A stretch of DNA of 64,000 bases from Eleginops maclovinus (Eukaryota; Chordata; Actinopteri; Perciformes; Eleginopidae). The notes below the pieces were generated by a model. It was not told the DNA's origin and did not search any database. It saw only the letters and a list, made by a program, of their open reading frames with translations. The translations under genes and the position numbers were made by a program. Of the stretch, positions 49,987-60,585 are shown piece by piece (within the stretch, counting starts at the first letter, position 1; every line of letters begins with the position of its first letter). Location of the stretch: contig NC_086363.1 of assembly GCF_036324505.1 (NCBI RefSeq), positions 1,308,946 through 1,372,945 of the forward strand. Direction: 5' to 3'.

Positions 49987-52900
49987 ATGGGAGTCCCGGC
50001 GTTTTTCCGTTGGCTTAGCCGAAAATATGCTTCAATCATTGTGCATTGTGTTGAGGAGAAGGTAAGCGTTAGCATGCTAGCATGTGCTGGGGGATATGTC
50101 GCACTCACGTTGGCGGGAACATTTTAACATGTTTACTGTTTGTAAATACATTTTCTTTATATTTCTAATCTGATATGTGTTTTTCTGCTATTAATGTCTC
50201 GTCGTAAGTTCGTTTTCATTGTGTTTTTGCAATGTTTGTGTTCGTCACCGACGCCACAGAGACCCGGATGTTTGTGGCTTCTTTCGACTGTAAACAAAAC
50301 TGGTTTCAAGGTTTCAACTGCGTGGTTATTTATTTATTAGTTTATGTCCCTCATGGCTATTATTGTAAAACTATATTAGCACATGATGGAAAGCAGCAGG
50401 GAGAAGGAAATCGTATACTCATCTTTGGAATTCCAACCAAAAACCTCCACATTATAACTTTTTTCTTAATTAAGCTCATTAGGTCTTAAGTTTCATCATC
50501 CCTGGTTAACGGGGTGATTGTCCCCCAGGTCTGTATTGAATATAGATAGATAACATAGCAATTCAAAAACAATATATACATGTTCTCAGTAAATGAGACT
50601 TATATTCCGAGGAGTATCTAAGCATTATGAAATATATTAGAATACTGTCTTTATTTTATTCGATTTAATTGTATTTTTTCCACCTTTTTTGTTTTTAAAG
50701 AAAATATTTTAATACCTGAACACACTGCTGCTACTGTCAATGAATAATTTATGATCAATAAAGTACCTATGTATCTAATATGCCAACTTACTTGAAATAT
50801 ATTACTATATTCATTAAAAATTGTGTACAGTATCTTGAAATTGAGAGTAAAATTCAGCTGTTTCTTTATCAATAAGTCGATATTTCTCAATAACTTCTAT
50901 GTCATATTACCCAGTGACTTTAAATCAATGTGGCATTGTAATAGCACATCAGACATAGGACCTGCACCTTAATTTGGATTTTAGTGCTACTCTATATTAA
51001 TGAAAGATCAGCACTTTCAGAAAATTCTCATTGCTTTTCAATAGCTGTGATCAAATGACTTAAGCTTTCAAACACCGTCAAACGACCTCTGCTTAAAGCT
51101 AACGTACAATACAACGTTATACACTGAAATTTAGGGGACCGTTTAGATTGTTTAGTGAGTGTCTGTTGTGTATCTTTGGTGTTTTCTTCATGAAAGGTTA
51201 ACTGTGCTCTTTATCCTCACAGGGGAAAGAATGTAATGGAGTCCGCATTCCTGTTGATACGACGAAGCCAAACCCCAACGAGGTGGAATTCGACAATTTG
51301 TACTTGGACATGAACGGGATCATTCACCCCTGTACACATCCAGAGGACAAGTAGGAATCACTCAATACTTGAACTGTTTTTAATGTGCAAATAAGTTTTA
51401 GAAAGTTACTGCTGGTCTGTTTTCCCAGTAGCTGTGGGAATCACTGTCGGTGGTGCTGAAGTAGCAGAGGGATTTTTAATGGTGACGCCTTTCATCCTGA
51501 CTCCTGATAGTCTCAAAGGAGAGGGGTTGTAATGACAGTTAACATACTTTTAAATAACTTCTGTATAATCATCATTAGATTAATTGATTTTTAAATAATA
51601 GGTAGTAGAATCTCTAGATTGCATTGTGAGTGATTTTTAAAGAGTCGCACAAATTAAGTATTTGGTTTCTATGATCAAACCTGGATGTGTTTTAGTAATA
51701 AAAGGCTTTAAAATGAGCAGATTTGAGTGTTTTTCTGGATGTTTGCATCCTATTCATGAAGTGTTTTAAGTTATTATACATCAACAGTTTGTTTTCCTTT
51801 TATGTAGACAGGGAGTTTTTAAATTGTATGATTTTTATATGACACAACGTGTGTGAATACTACATGTAGAGGTTTAAAATGCACCCACAATCCCCCTGTT
51901 TTATCACATTTTGCCCTCTGCTGTCCACAGAGCTGCGCCTAAAAATGAAGATGAGATGATGGTCGCTATTTTTGAGTACATCGACCGCTTGTTCAATATC
52001 GTGCGGCCCAGGAGAGTTCTCTACATGGCCATCGATGGAGTGGTAAGTAACTTTCAGTGGTGGAAACCTGCAGCCATAGAAGAGGTGGCTAAAATAAGAA
52101 GCATCTGCCAGGGAATCAAGCATTTATAAGACACAAAATACACTTATCCAGACAATAAAAGGGCCTTTATGCACTAAACACTGAAATAATGTCCAATCCT
52201 TTTTTTACACCACCAGGCTCCCCGTGCCAAGATGAACCAGCAGCGCTCCAGGCGTTTCCGAGCCTCGAAAGAAGGAGCAGAGCTGGTGGAGGAGAAGACT
52301 CGCATCCGAGAGGAGGTCATCCAGAGAGGTGTGTGTGTTGGGTTTAAATACCTGCAAAACAAAGAGTGTGTGTTGACTAAAACCTCGTGCTGGCAGGACA
52401 TTTTTATCTGAGCTGCAGGGCAGGAAATACACATTGTTGATGTCAAAGGCAATGGAAAAAATGCTAATGTTTGTTGTTTTTTTTGTTGATTTAAGAGCAA
52501 ATCCAGACTTTAAAACACAGCTGGTGTTACTACCTTTTCACTTTGGATGTTACACTTTAAAACATTTAATCTGAAGTGTTGTTTTACCTCGTCTGTGGGG
52601 GGAAACACTCAACTTGGACCAGCAACTTTAAAAACCATTAGACTTACTCTGGATAGATTGAGTCCTCCATACAGAGGAATTATTCTATGTTTTTATGGGC
52701 ATTTGATTATCTGTCTTCATGCTCTGTGTAAACTTGTTGTATTATTCTCTCTACAGGAGGTTATCTTCCACCTGAGCAGATCAAAGAGAGATTTGACAGC
52801 AACTGCATCACTCCAGTAAGTGGCTTCTCGTTGTAGTCTTTCATACGAAACATCCTCTTTTTTTCTCTGTATGATGTCCAATTGGGAAATCACTCACTGA

Positions 52901-55375
52901 GGAATACAACGATCCCCCTTATATGTATTCTTTGTACTCAGAATAACAGCTGTGATCTTCCTTTGTCTCCAGGGAACAGAGTTTATGGATAACCTGGCTC
53001 AGTGTCTCAGATATTACGTCGCAGACAGACTCAGCAATGATCCAGGCTGGAAGAACGTGACGGTAACTTCAGCGCTCAGACCTTCAAATACAGACTAAAC
53101 GTTTCTTTGATTAGTCTTAGTTTATGGAAGAAGCACAACACTGGTATCCACGGTCACTGTGATGCAGTTGTGGTACATACTATACCTCCTTTAACCTCTT
53201 TGGTTTGCCAAAAACAAGACATAACATAAACAACGGCAATAACTGAATCATGCAACACAACCACATCATTTTCATCACCATTGCATTTATTTGCAGCCGT
53301 TATTACTTGTATTTTATTCCCATTTAACACAAAGGAAAACAGAGATGCAAGTACATGTTTTTGACACAAAACACTTGAAAATGTTTGTAAAAATAAGTGC
53401 TAAATTGTATGAAATTCAAGATAAATGTTCCTGTTTTAACTTTGGTTGAATATCTTGGAAGTGGGAATGTAACATGCTGGTTGTTGATGTTGAAAGTGTT
53501 AAAGTATCTAATGTTTTATTCACCTTTTATTGTCCAGGTGTTTCTGTCTGATGCCAGTGTTCCGGTGAAGGTGAACACAAGATCATGGACTACATCCGGA
53601 GACAGAGAGGTACAGGACGAAGGAGTGCAGAAACAAAACAATACCACACAGTTTAGCTTCACAATTACATTAAGTGCTTTAAACTTTCATAAACACACAC
53701 AGAATAAAGTCAATATTGTGCATTATTCCACACGTGAAATACTGTTGATAAAGATGAATGTGTTCTTATAAAGACCGTAATCTGAGAGTCCATTATACTC
53801 TGCAGACACACACCTTGTTGACTCCTTTCTGATTTATTCTGCAGCTCAACCGAACCACGACCCCAACACACACCACTGCCTGTGTGGAGCGGACGGTAAG
53901 CCTTTGAATGATCGTCTAAATAAAGAACTGTTGCAGTAAAATACAGATTAAAGTCGTGGAGTTGATGCTTAGCCTTTGAGTTGTACTCCTAAATATAAAT
54001 AAATAAAGGTAATATGCAAGTAACTCAAGTTTCCAGTCTGAACTTCATAGTTAACCCTCCTCCTCCTCAATCATCAGCTGATCTGATCATGTTGGGCCTG
54101 GCCACCCACGAGCCGAACTTCACCATCATCAGGGAGGAGTTCAAACCCAACAAGCCGCGACCGTGCGCCCTCTGTGGACAGGTCGGACACGAGATCAAAG
54201 ACTGTCAGGGCACGGCCCGAGAGAAGCAGGGACAGGTGAGCTCAGGAGGTCAAACTGCTTTACATGGATGTGATGTTTTGTCTTGAGTACACATGAGATG
54301 TGAAGCGTCGTGTTTCCGTCTCTTTCAGCACGATGAGTTTGCCGACACGATGCCGGCGTCCGAGCAGGAGTTCATATTCATCAGACTCTGTGTCCTGCGG
54401 GAGGTAAGGTTTCATCTCCTTTTCTGCCAAATAAATAATGTAATTGCTTCCTTCTGGCAACGTGGCATATAATACTTTAGATTTGACTCATTTAAGATCT
54501 ATTAAACGTGAATTAACTTAATTTATCACAGGAAATATTGGGTTTTGTGACCGTTATGGTTAATGTAGAAGGTAACACTCACTCACCGTTGGCCTTCGGA
54601 GCAACTCAGGGTTCAGGATCTTGCCCAAGGACACATGTAATAAATGAGATGATAAACAAACAATAAGATATAATGAAACTAAATGTTTAATTTACACTTT
54701 CTTTCCAAGTGACTACATTTCAAAGTGTCAATTTTCACTTACTGTACTATTATTTGTTCATAAATGTAACTACGACAGCTTTTAAATATTGACCATGTGT
54801 TCAAAAGCTATTTTAAATACCAGACTGAGTCCTCTGCCCTAAGAGCAGCCATTGGTCGTTAGCAACAGAAGCACCGTCCGGATAATCGTTGTTAATCCTT
54901 CCTCTCCTCCACGACTTCAGTATTTGGCCCGAGAGCTGACGATGGCCAGTCTGCCGTTCCCCTTCGACTTCGAGAGGAGCATAGACGACTGGGTCTTCAT
55001 GTGCTTCTTCGTGGGAAACGACTTCTTGCCTCACCTGCCGTCCTTAGAGATCAGGTGAGCTCCAGGGCGAGGTCCAAAAGTCCAATAAATGAAAAAGAAT
55101 AAACGGTTCTTGAAACCAGTCAATATGATGGCAGTTTGTTGTTTATCCATACGGTGCTGTGCTTATTTGGTTGAAGCTCAGTATCCATTTTATAATTCTG
55201 TCCTCACTCAATGACTCGTCTGTCGCTCTAACTGGAGACGTTTTTGTGTCTTGCAGAGAGGGAGCGATCGATCGACTCGTCAACATCTACAAAGACGTTG
55301 TGCACAAAACTGGAGTGAGTCATCCTCACCTGTTCAGTGTTTCCTGTTGTGTGTATTGTCTCTTACTTACTAACC

Positions 55376-55406
<31 letters not shown>

Positions 55407-55532
55407 AGGGATACCTGACACACAACGGCTTTGTGGACCTGGAGCGGGTGGAGCTGATAATGCAGGCGGTGGGCGTCGCTGAGGACAACATCTTCAAGAA
55501 GCGCAAAGAGGACGACGTAAGATTCCTGCGGC

Positions 55533-55609
<77 letters not shown>

Positions 55610-58600
55610 TAATATCAGTAAGAATAAAAGCATTTATAAGCTTAGTAAATTGGAGTATAAGGCTGCGTCACACCTCTTCTGAAGGGGCTAAATACGCAGT
55701 TACACACTTTTGAATCACAGTTCCTTAATTATAATAATACTTTAAGACTATTTGGAGTTCTAGTGAGGCTTCCTGTGTTATATGACATGACTTTTTGATT
55801 ATGTTTATCTAAATAAAGTACTTAAACAGCAGTAAAACTGAGGTTTATAAAGATTACAACACTCAAACACATAAACTACTCGTCAATGATAGACCTCATC
55901 AGTAGTTCATATGTTTATATTATAATGTTTATAAATCGCTTTCTTTGATTCACACGTTCTCTTTCAGGAAGGCTTCAAGAGAAGAATGAAAGATAAGAAG
56001 AGGAGGATGAAGGTGAGTAAAGCGATGATGAATGGCATATCTTCCGTGATAAATTAGAGCTCATTCAACCGAGCTCAAGTTTAAACGCAATAGTTCCCAC
56101 AGTGTTTTAAATGCTTCCTCTGTCTTGTTTCTAATGTAGTATTTTCATTCATAAATTCAAACAAACATGGGTCAGAATTTCCTTTTCCCTTGGAGCTTAA
56201 ATGTCCATGTTCACAATAAGAAGGTCCTTTTTTAAATGGGATAAAAGGAGCAGTCAGTCGTCAATCACTGCATGTTTTCTCCCGCTGTCCATCGCTTTTC
56301 AGTGGTAATACAGGCATGCCTGACCTTTAGTTTTTACGTTTTCTCAGTCATTCGCTGCTCATTCATGCACTTTTTCTCCGTGTTAAACTTCCTCTCTGTT
56401 TTGTGGCAGAACGAGCAGCGGGGTCCAGCCTTCATGACCTCGGGTCAGTTTGCTCCTCAGGCTCTGGGGAGGAGAGGCGGACCCGAGGCCGTCAGCAACG
56501 CCCGGCACCAGGCCTTCGACATGAGGATGCAATCCAACAAGGTAAGACGTGTGGTGCAGGGAGGTGTGTCTGTGTTTACATACGACTACAGCACGGTCAC
56601 ATGACCTCACGACACCAGCGCTAAAATAAAGACTTCTTTGGGGCGTTGCAGCCATGAGAATGATTTTTTTTACTCGTTTATTTTCCTCCCAGGATGCCGC
56701 TCAGTCCCTTAAGGCCTCGATGAAGAACGGGGGCAATGTAAGTCCTTTACACGTTGATAATTTAAGGATTTTTAAAGCCTTTTTTGATATTCGTTTCAAA
56801 TTATATACTTGTGCAGTCGTTCGGGGAGGGTTTTAAAATACAAATGCCTTAATTTTCCAGGCAAAAAATACTACATTTTTAGGCATTATTCCTGATTAAT
56901 TCATCAGCAAATGGTGACTTTAATTTAATGATCTATAAAAGGCCCTACTTAGTGCTATCATCTGTGTTTTCTGAATATTTTACTGCATATTCTATCTGTT
57001 TTTGATAATCCAGAAATCATCTACTTTTACTAAACCCATTTAGACCTTAAACGCCTGCTAAAAAAGACCTTTTTATGCCGAAGTTCTTTTCTGTAATCCC
57101 ACTCTCAAAACCTGAGGGTTTTCAGAAATATATTCAAAATGTGTCAACGCCTATTAGAACCTTAATTTCTCAGACTCTATCGCAGATAAAAACATGACAT
57201 AAAAAGCATTTGAGAGCTTACTACTTTGGCTTTCAACTTGACTGACTTGCTTGGCAATAATCTTCGACTGCATTTAAAAAAAGAATCAATAAACATCAAG
57301 AACATTTTGAAAATCAGCACAGACCTGTTTTTATTTGACAAGTGAACATCACTGAAACAAAGATATAGAAAAAACCCGAAACAAAACAGAGGGTTACTTC
57401 TTCTTTACATAATCATTTCAATTTTAACTTATGGTCATTCATCTGGTCCTGTGTCGTCCTCCATATTTCATTAAAATCCGAATCAATTACTTCGTCAATA
57501 TCACTTCCTTCACTTGAGTCAGCCGCGACGGATCGCTAGCACTAACATTATCGACCAAAACATACTCCACGTGTACGCTTATTTCGACCAATCACAGCGC
57601 ATTTTATTAGTCACATGAGTTTAAAAAAAAGTCCCTAAGCATCTCTCTCTCTCACCCCAAGAGTATTTCAGCAAATCACAGTGCATATCATTGTGCCTCG
57701 AAAAAGACGACACCGTTCAAAATGACACAGACGTGTTTGCCGCTCTTAAAGGTAAACACGCACAGATGTGTGATCCGGTTCTGAATGGGTTAACAAACGT
57801 CGCATATTATTGTATATAGTATTGTATAACTCGTCGTAGTTCTGCTGGATATACACAATGGAAAACATGTATTCCTTTATGAAGAAGAAGGACACTGTGT
57901 TTGTCATGTATAATACACCTTAAAGGTCTTTTATCAGGTACAATACGCCCCCAAATCAAAAGCCATTCTTCGTTAAGCTACGTATAAAAAAGTAATCCTT
58001 GAATATTCACAGTTGATCGCAGTTTTTATTCTTCATTTCATGGTCATGTATTTCAATTTACCTCTGAAGCGGTTAAAAGTCCTGCCGATGTAAAGCTTCA
58101 TACATCAACACGTGGAGCCACAATAGCCAGACCTGCATTAGCACATGAATGAGCGGGAGCACAAAGGCAGCACAAAGGAGGAAGGCTGCGTAGCTATGGT
58201 GCTGGTTTTACTTTTACTTTATTATGTCCATCAGTTTTTCCTTCAACATAAAGGACTTCAGTGCATGGAACAATAATTGGATTAATATTTTATATTCAAC
58301 TTTTTTTTATTTGTGATATAAATAAACATGTTGGAATATTTGCAATTTAATGTTTGCTCTATACGTTAGATTTAAGAGCCTTTAGGTTCAGCTTTTAATG
58401 CAATATTTGTTGTTTTTGCAAAAGATTAAATGTTTGGAATTAAATGTATGAATTAAACACTTAAACAACACATTTAAATATAAAAATAGTCACTTTTTAA
58501 GCAAAAATGTGAGTTAGTCCTTGGTTTCAGATTCTTTGATTTACTGATTTTATTTTTCTTTAAAGTTAATAAAATATTATATTTGGCTTGTCTTATGACA

Positions 58601-59468
58601 AAACTAGACATTAACGTAGGTTTTAAGACATTTTAATGCACATTTTTCTGAATTGTCTCTTTTTCTACATGAAATGAGTTTTATTTCTCTACTTCTGTTT
58701 TTTTATGTGTATGCTTTTTGTTTTTCTACCCCAGTCGTCTGCAGGGCCCAGCAGCAGCACAGATGGTAGGGGCACGAAGAGGAAAGCCGAGGACAGCGAC
58801 AGCGAGCCGGAGCCTGAGGACAACGTCAGGTAAACGCATCTTAAACTAAGACTCTCGGTGCAGGGATGTCCTATTTCTGTAGAAGACCCTGAAGGCAGCA
58901 TCTTCCTGGTTCCCTTGACTAAAATCCAACATGAACCATGAACTTAACTCTGTTTCAAACCAACTTTTATGATCGTTGCACGGCTTGTTCAGTAAGATAG
59001 TGTCAACAACTCAACTGAGAGATTATGACGGACCAAATCCTAATGATATTCAGTTTAACTCAAAAGAAAAGCAGTAAATCCTCTCAAAAGCTAGAGGGAA
59101 TGTTGGGTATAAATTAATAGTCTGAATTATCCAAATGTGAAAGTGGGATTTTTTTACAACCTAGAAAAGAAATTGGGAAAATATATGTGCCAAGCTTTAC
59201 AGTCCAGCTTCACTCTGTTAAAAACCAGATATATTCACTCATTAATGCCACAGTGCTGCAGGACAAGCTGTTTATCTTTCCACACACACTCAACACACAC
59301 CTCTGCTGAACAGCTCCCACTTCCCCCTGCACGTGATTAATCTGTGCAGCAGGAATATTCCGGTAAATTCCTCTGACGCTCTCTTCCAAAGCTGCTAAAT
59401 CCGTCGGGCTGAAATTGGTATTCATGGAGGCTTTTCCTCTCAGGAGCCGCTCTCCGACGATCCTCACA

Positions 59469-59501
<33 letters not shown>

Positions 59502-60110
59502 CTCCGCCGTTCTTCATTAGGTGTGCACAACACACCACAGATCTACTCAGAAGTCAAAGCCATTACACTGTTCCTGCAGCAGGGAGGACGTTAATGCAGA
59601 CGCAGCTTATACATGCACAGAGCGGCGCTTTAATAAGCAAATGCATCGTTTAGGTGCATCCACAAACATGTCATCGTCTCATCCGACAGTCACTTACTCT
59701 CTCAAGGTCACAAACAACAGAAGATAGGAAGAAAATGATGGTAAAGCCACAGCATCTGAATCCACAAGAGAGTAGGATGATGCATCCGGAACTAAATGCT
59801 GTGTGAAGAGACGATGATGATGCTGCATTTAAATACAAACCAATCACAATTTATCGACAGATTTAAGTAAAAGATTCTTGTATTGATTCTCTTAATTGGT
59901 GTGAAGCCCTAATATTATTACGCTTTGAGAAGTAGGAGCTCTAAATCCTAATGTACACCATATGTTTTCTGCAGGTTGTGGGAGGAGGGCTGGAAGCAGA
60001 GGTACTACAAGACGAAGTTTGACGTGGACGCGACAGACGACGACTTCAGGAAGAAGGTGGTGAAGTCGTACGTGGAGGGACTCTGCTGGGTGCTGCGCTA
60101 CTACTACCAG
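49987..60110 (+). CDS. xrn2: XRN2, nuclear 5'-3' exoribonuclease 2: coding exons 1-18 (3' part outside the window; one-base frameshift in exon 7)
   Basis: Degrades uncapped nuclear RNA 5' to 3' and acts as the 'torpedo' of RNA polymerase II termination and in rRNA maturation. Coding exons: 49987-50061, 51223-51350, 51931-52042, 52217-52328, 52757-52815, 52973-53062, 53538-53609, 53845-53895, 54078-54235, 54329-54403, 54921-55054, 55257-55314, 55409-55516, 55968-56012, 56410-56541, 56693-56737, 58735-58829, 59975-60110. All borders are GT-AG and phases agree except at exon 7. Seen: start [25 protein letters not shown] metal site in exon 2, zinc knuckle C263/C266/H271/C276 in exon 9, [11 protein letters not shown] in exon 11, acidic [16 protein letters not shown] in exon 17 and WVLRYYYQ at the end of exon 18. 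Numbering matches human XRN2 (D235 opens exon 9). The exons sum to 1685 bases; one more would give exactly 562 codons. About 390 C-terminal residues are missing to the right. Confidence 0.95.
53538..53609 (+). other. xrn2: xrn2 exon 7 with apparent one-base deletion at the catalytic acidic motif
   Basis: The exon reads V-F-L-S-D-A-S-V-P and then leaves the family frame. In the other frame the expected [12 protein letters not shown] reads on to the donor. Conserved XRN proteins have the G-E-G-E-H-K motif at this point; its two glutamates (203 and 205 in human numbering) bind catalytic metal. The window has CCGGTGAAGG (53562-53571), where one more G would restore the frame. The exon is 72 bp, but exon 8 needs a phase-1 junction, which 73 bp would give. 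Short G-run loss is a typical sequencing or consensus error; a true inactivating allele is less likely for an essential gene. Confidence 0.85.
54531..54640 (+). mobile_element. Retroposon fragment in xrn2 intron 10
   Basis: GGGTTCAGGATCTTGCCCAAGGACAC (within 54609-54634) is typical of common teleost SINE/LINE tails, and GAAATATTGGGTTTTGTGAC resembles the remnant at 33905-33925. Non-coding and truncated. Confidence 0.45.
55368..55408 (+). promoter_or_regulatory. Unusual 3' splice site of xrn2 exon 13 (branch point plus UG repeat)
   Basis: A perfect TACTAAC branch-point word (55368-55374) is followed by CTGTGTG...(TG about 11) and TATGTGTATGTAG instead of a polypyrimidine tract. The downstream donor (gtaaga, 55517) is itself followed by a (CA)n tract at 55535-55607. 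UG repeats next to acceptors are known binding sites of TDP-43 and CELF proteins. Confidence 0.75.
55535..55607 (+). repeat. (CA)n microsatellite in xrn2 intron 13
   Basis: Pure CA tract of about 73 bp starting 19 bp after the exon 13 donor. It is complementary to the TG tract just before the exon, so exon 13 could be looped in a hairpin in the pre-mRNA. Confidence 0.95.
57035..57789 (-). mobile_element. piggyBac-like non-autonomous element in xrn2 intron 16
   Basis: The left end reads CTAAA|CCCATTTAGACC and the right end, reverse complemented, TTAA|CCCATTCAGAACC: short inverted termini starting CCC next to TTAA (57790-57793) or a one-base variant of it, as in piggyBac elements. On the - strand an acidic remnant ([20 protein letters not shown], about 57470-57530) ends at a stop shortly after [10 protein letters not shown]. 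This resembles the acidic N-terminus of a transposase but is only about 40 codons, with no DDD catalytic domain. Internally deleted and inactive. Confidence 0.45.
58858..58920 (+). repeat. Fragment of the dispersed repeat seen at 15610-16121
   Basis: GGTGCAGGGATGTCCTATTTC and GACCCTGAAGGCAGCATCTT match 15625-15690 in the same orientation. Lies in xrn2 intron 17. Confidence 0.7.
59330..59700. promoter_or_regulatory. Candidate enhancer in xrn2 intron 17
   Basis: Unique-looking intron sequence with CACGTGATTAATC, TCTTCATTAGGTGTGC, GGCGCTTTAATAAGCAAATGC (octamer-like) and CATCCACAAACATG. A short CA tract (59468-59500) interrupts it. XRN2 lies beside NKX2-4 and NKX2-2 in vertebrates, so intronic enhancers acting on those genes are plausible. 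Inference from motif texture and position. Confidence 0.35.
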
Positions 60111-60164
60111 GTAACACTGACACCACTAAGGGGGGGGGGGGGAATGCATGCAATGAGGGCGCTA

Positions 60165-60585
60165 ATGTCACTCAAAATTAGGCCCCGCCCACTGCCCAGT
60201 GAGCGAAGCTGAAAATAATAGTGTGTTCATGTCTTGAAGCTGCTGAGTCATATATTGCTCCTCCAACAACAAATAAATCCAGAGCTCCGGTTTCTCTACC
60301 TCCTCTCCAAAAAAAAGGAGAGTAAAGAAAGGAAGTAATTCAGGAATCTCAGTCTGTGTCAGCCCCCAGCCTGCCACTCGTCTCCCGGCAGACCCACCAA
60401 ACATCCATCCCCTATTTATTCTCCGTAAACACAAAGCTGTCTCTGCCGTCTGACCAGACATCTGACCCCATCTCCATATTCCTGGACTCTTTATACCCTT
60501 TCTGACCAACAGAGGTATTGTTTCCTGGCACCACTTTAACATTTTAGGGGGAAATCTGCATTTTGAGGGAGCAAAGACCCTGTAC
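60165..60585 (-). mobile_element. Dispersed repeat, copy 2 (inverted relative to 15610-16121)
   Basis: About 400 bp aligns to the reverse complement of 15742-16121 with only small indels, including the words gccgtctgaccagacatctg, tgctcctccaacaacaaata and tccagagctcc. Inserted in xrn2 intron 18, just right of a G-run (60129-60141). Confidence 0.8.

Noticed and set aside
53397..53771. 124-codon frame covering xrn2 exon 7
   Set aside because: It reads intron sequence on both sides and uses the shifted frame after the missing base; the true exon is 53538-53609.
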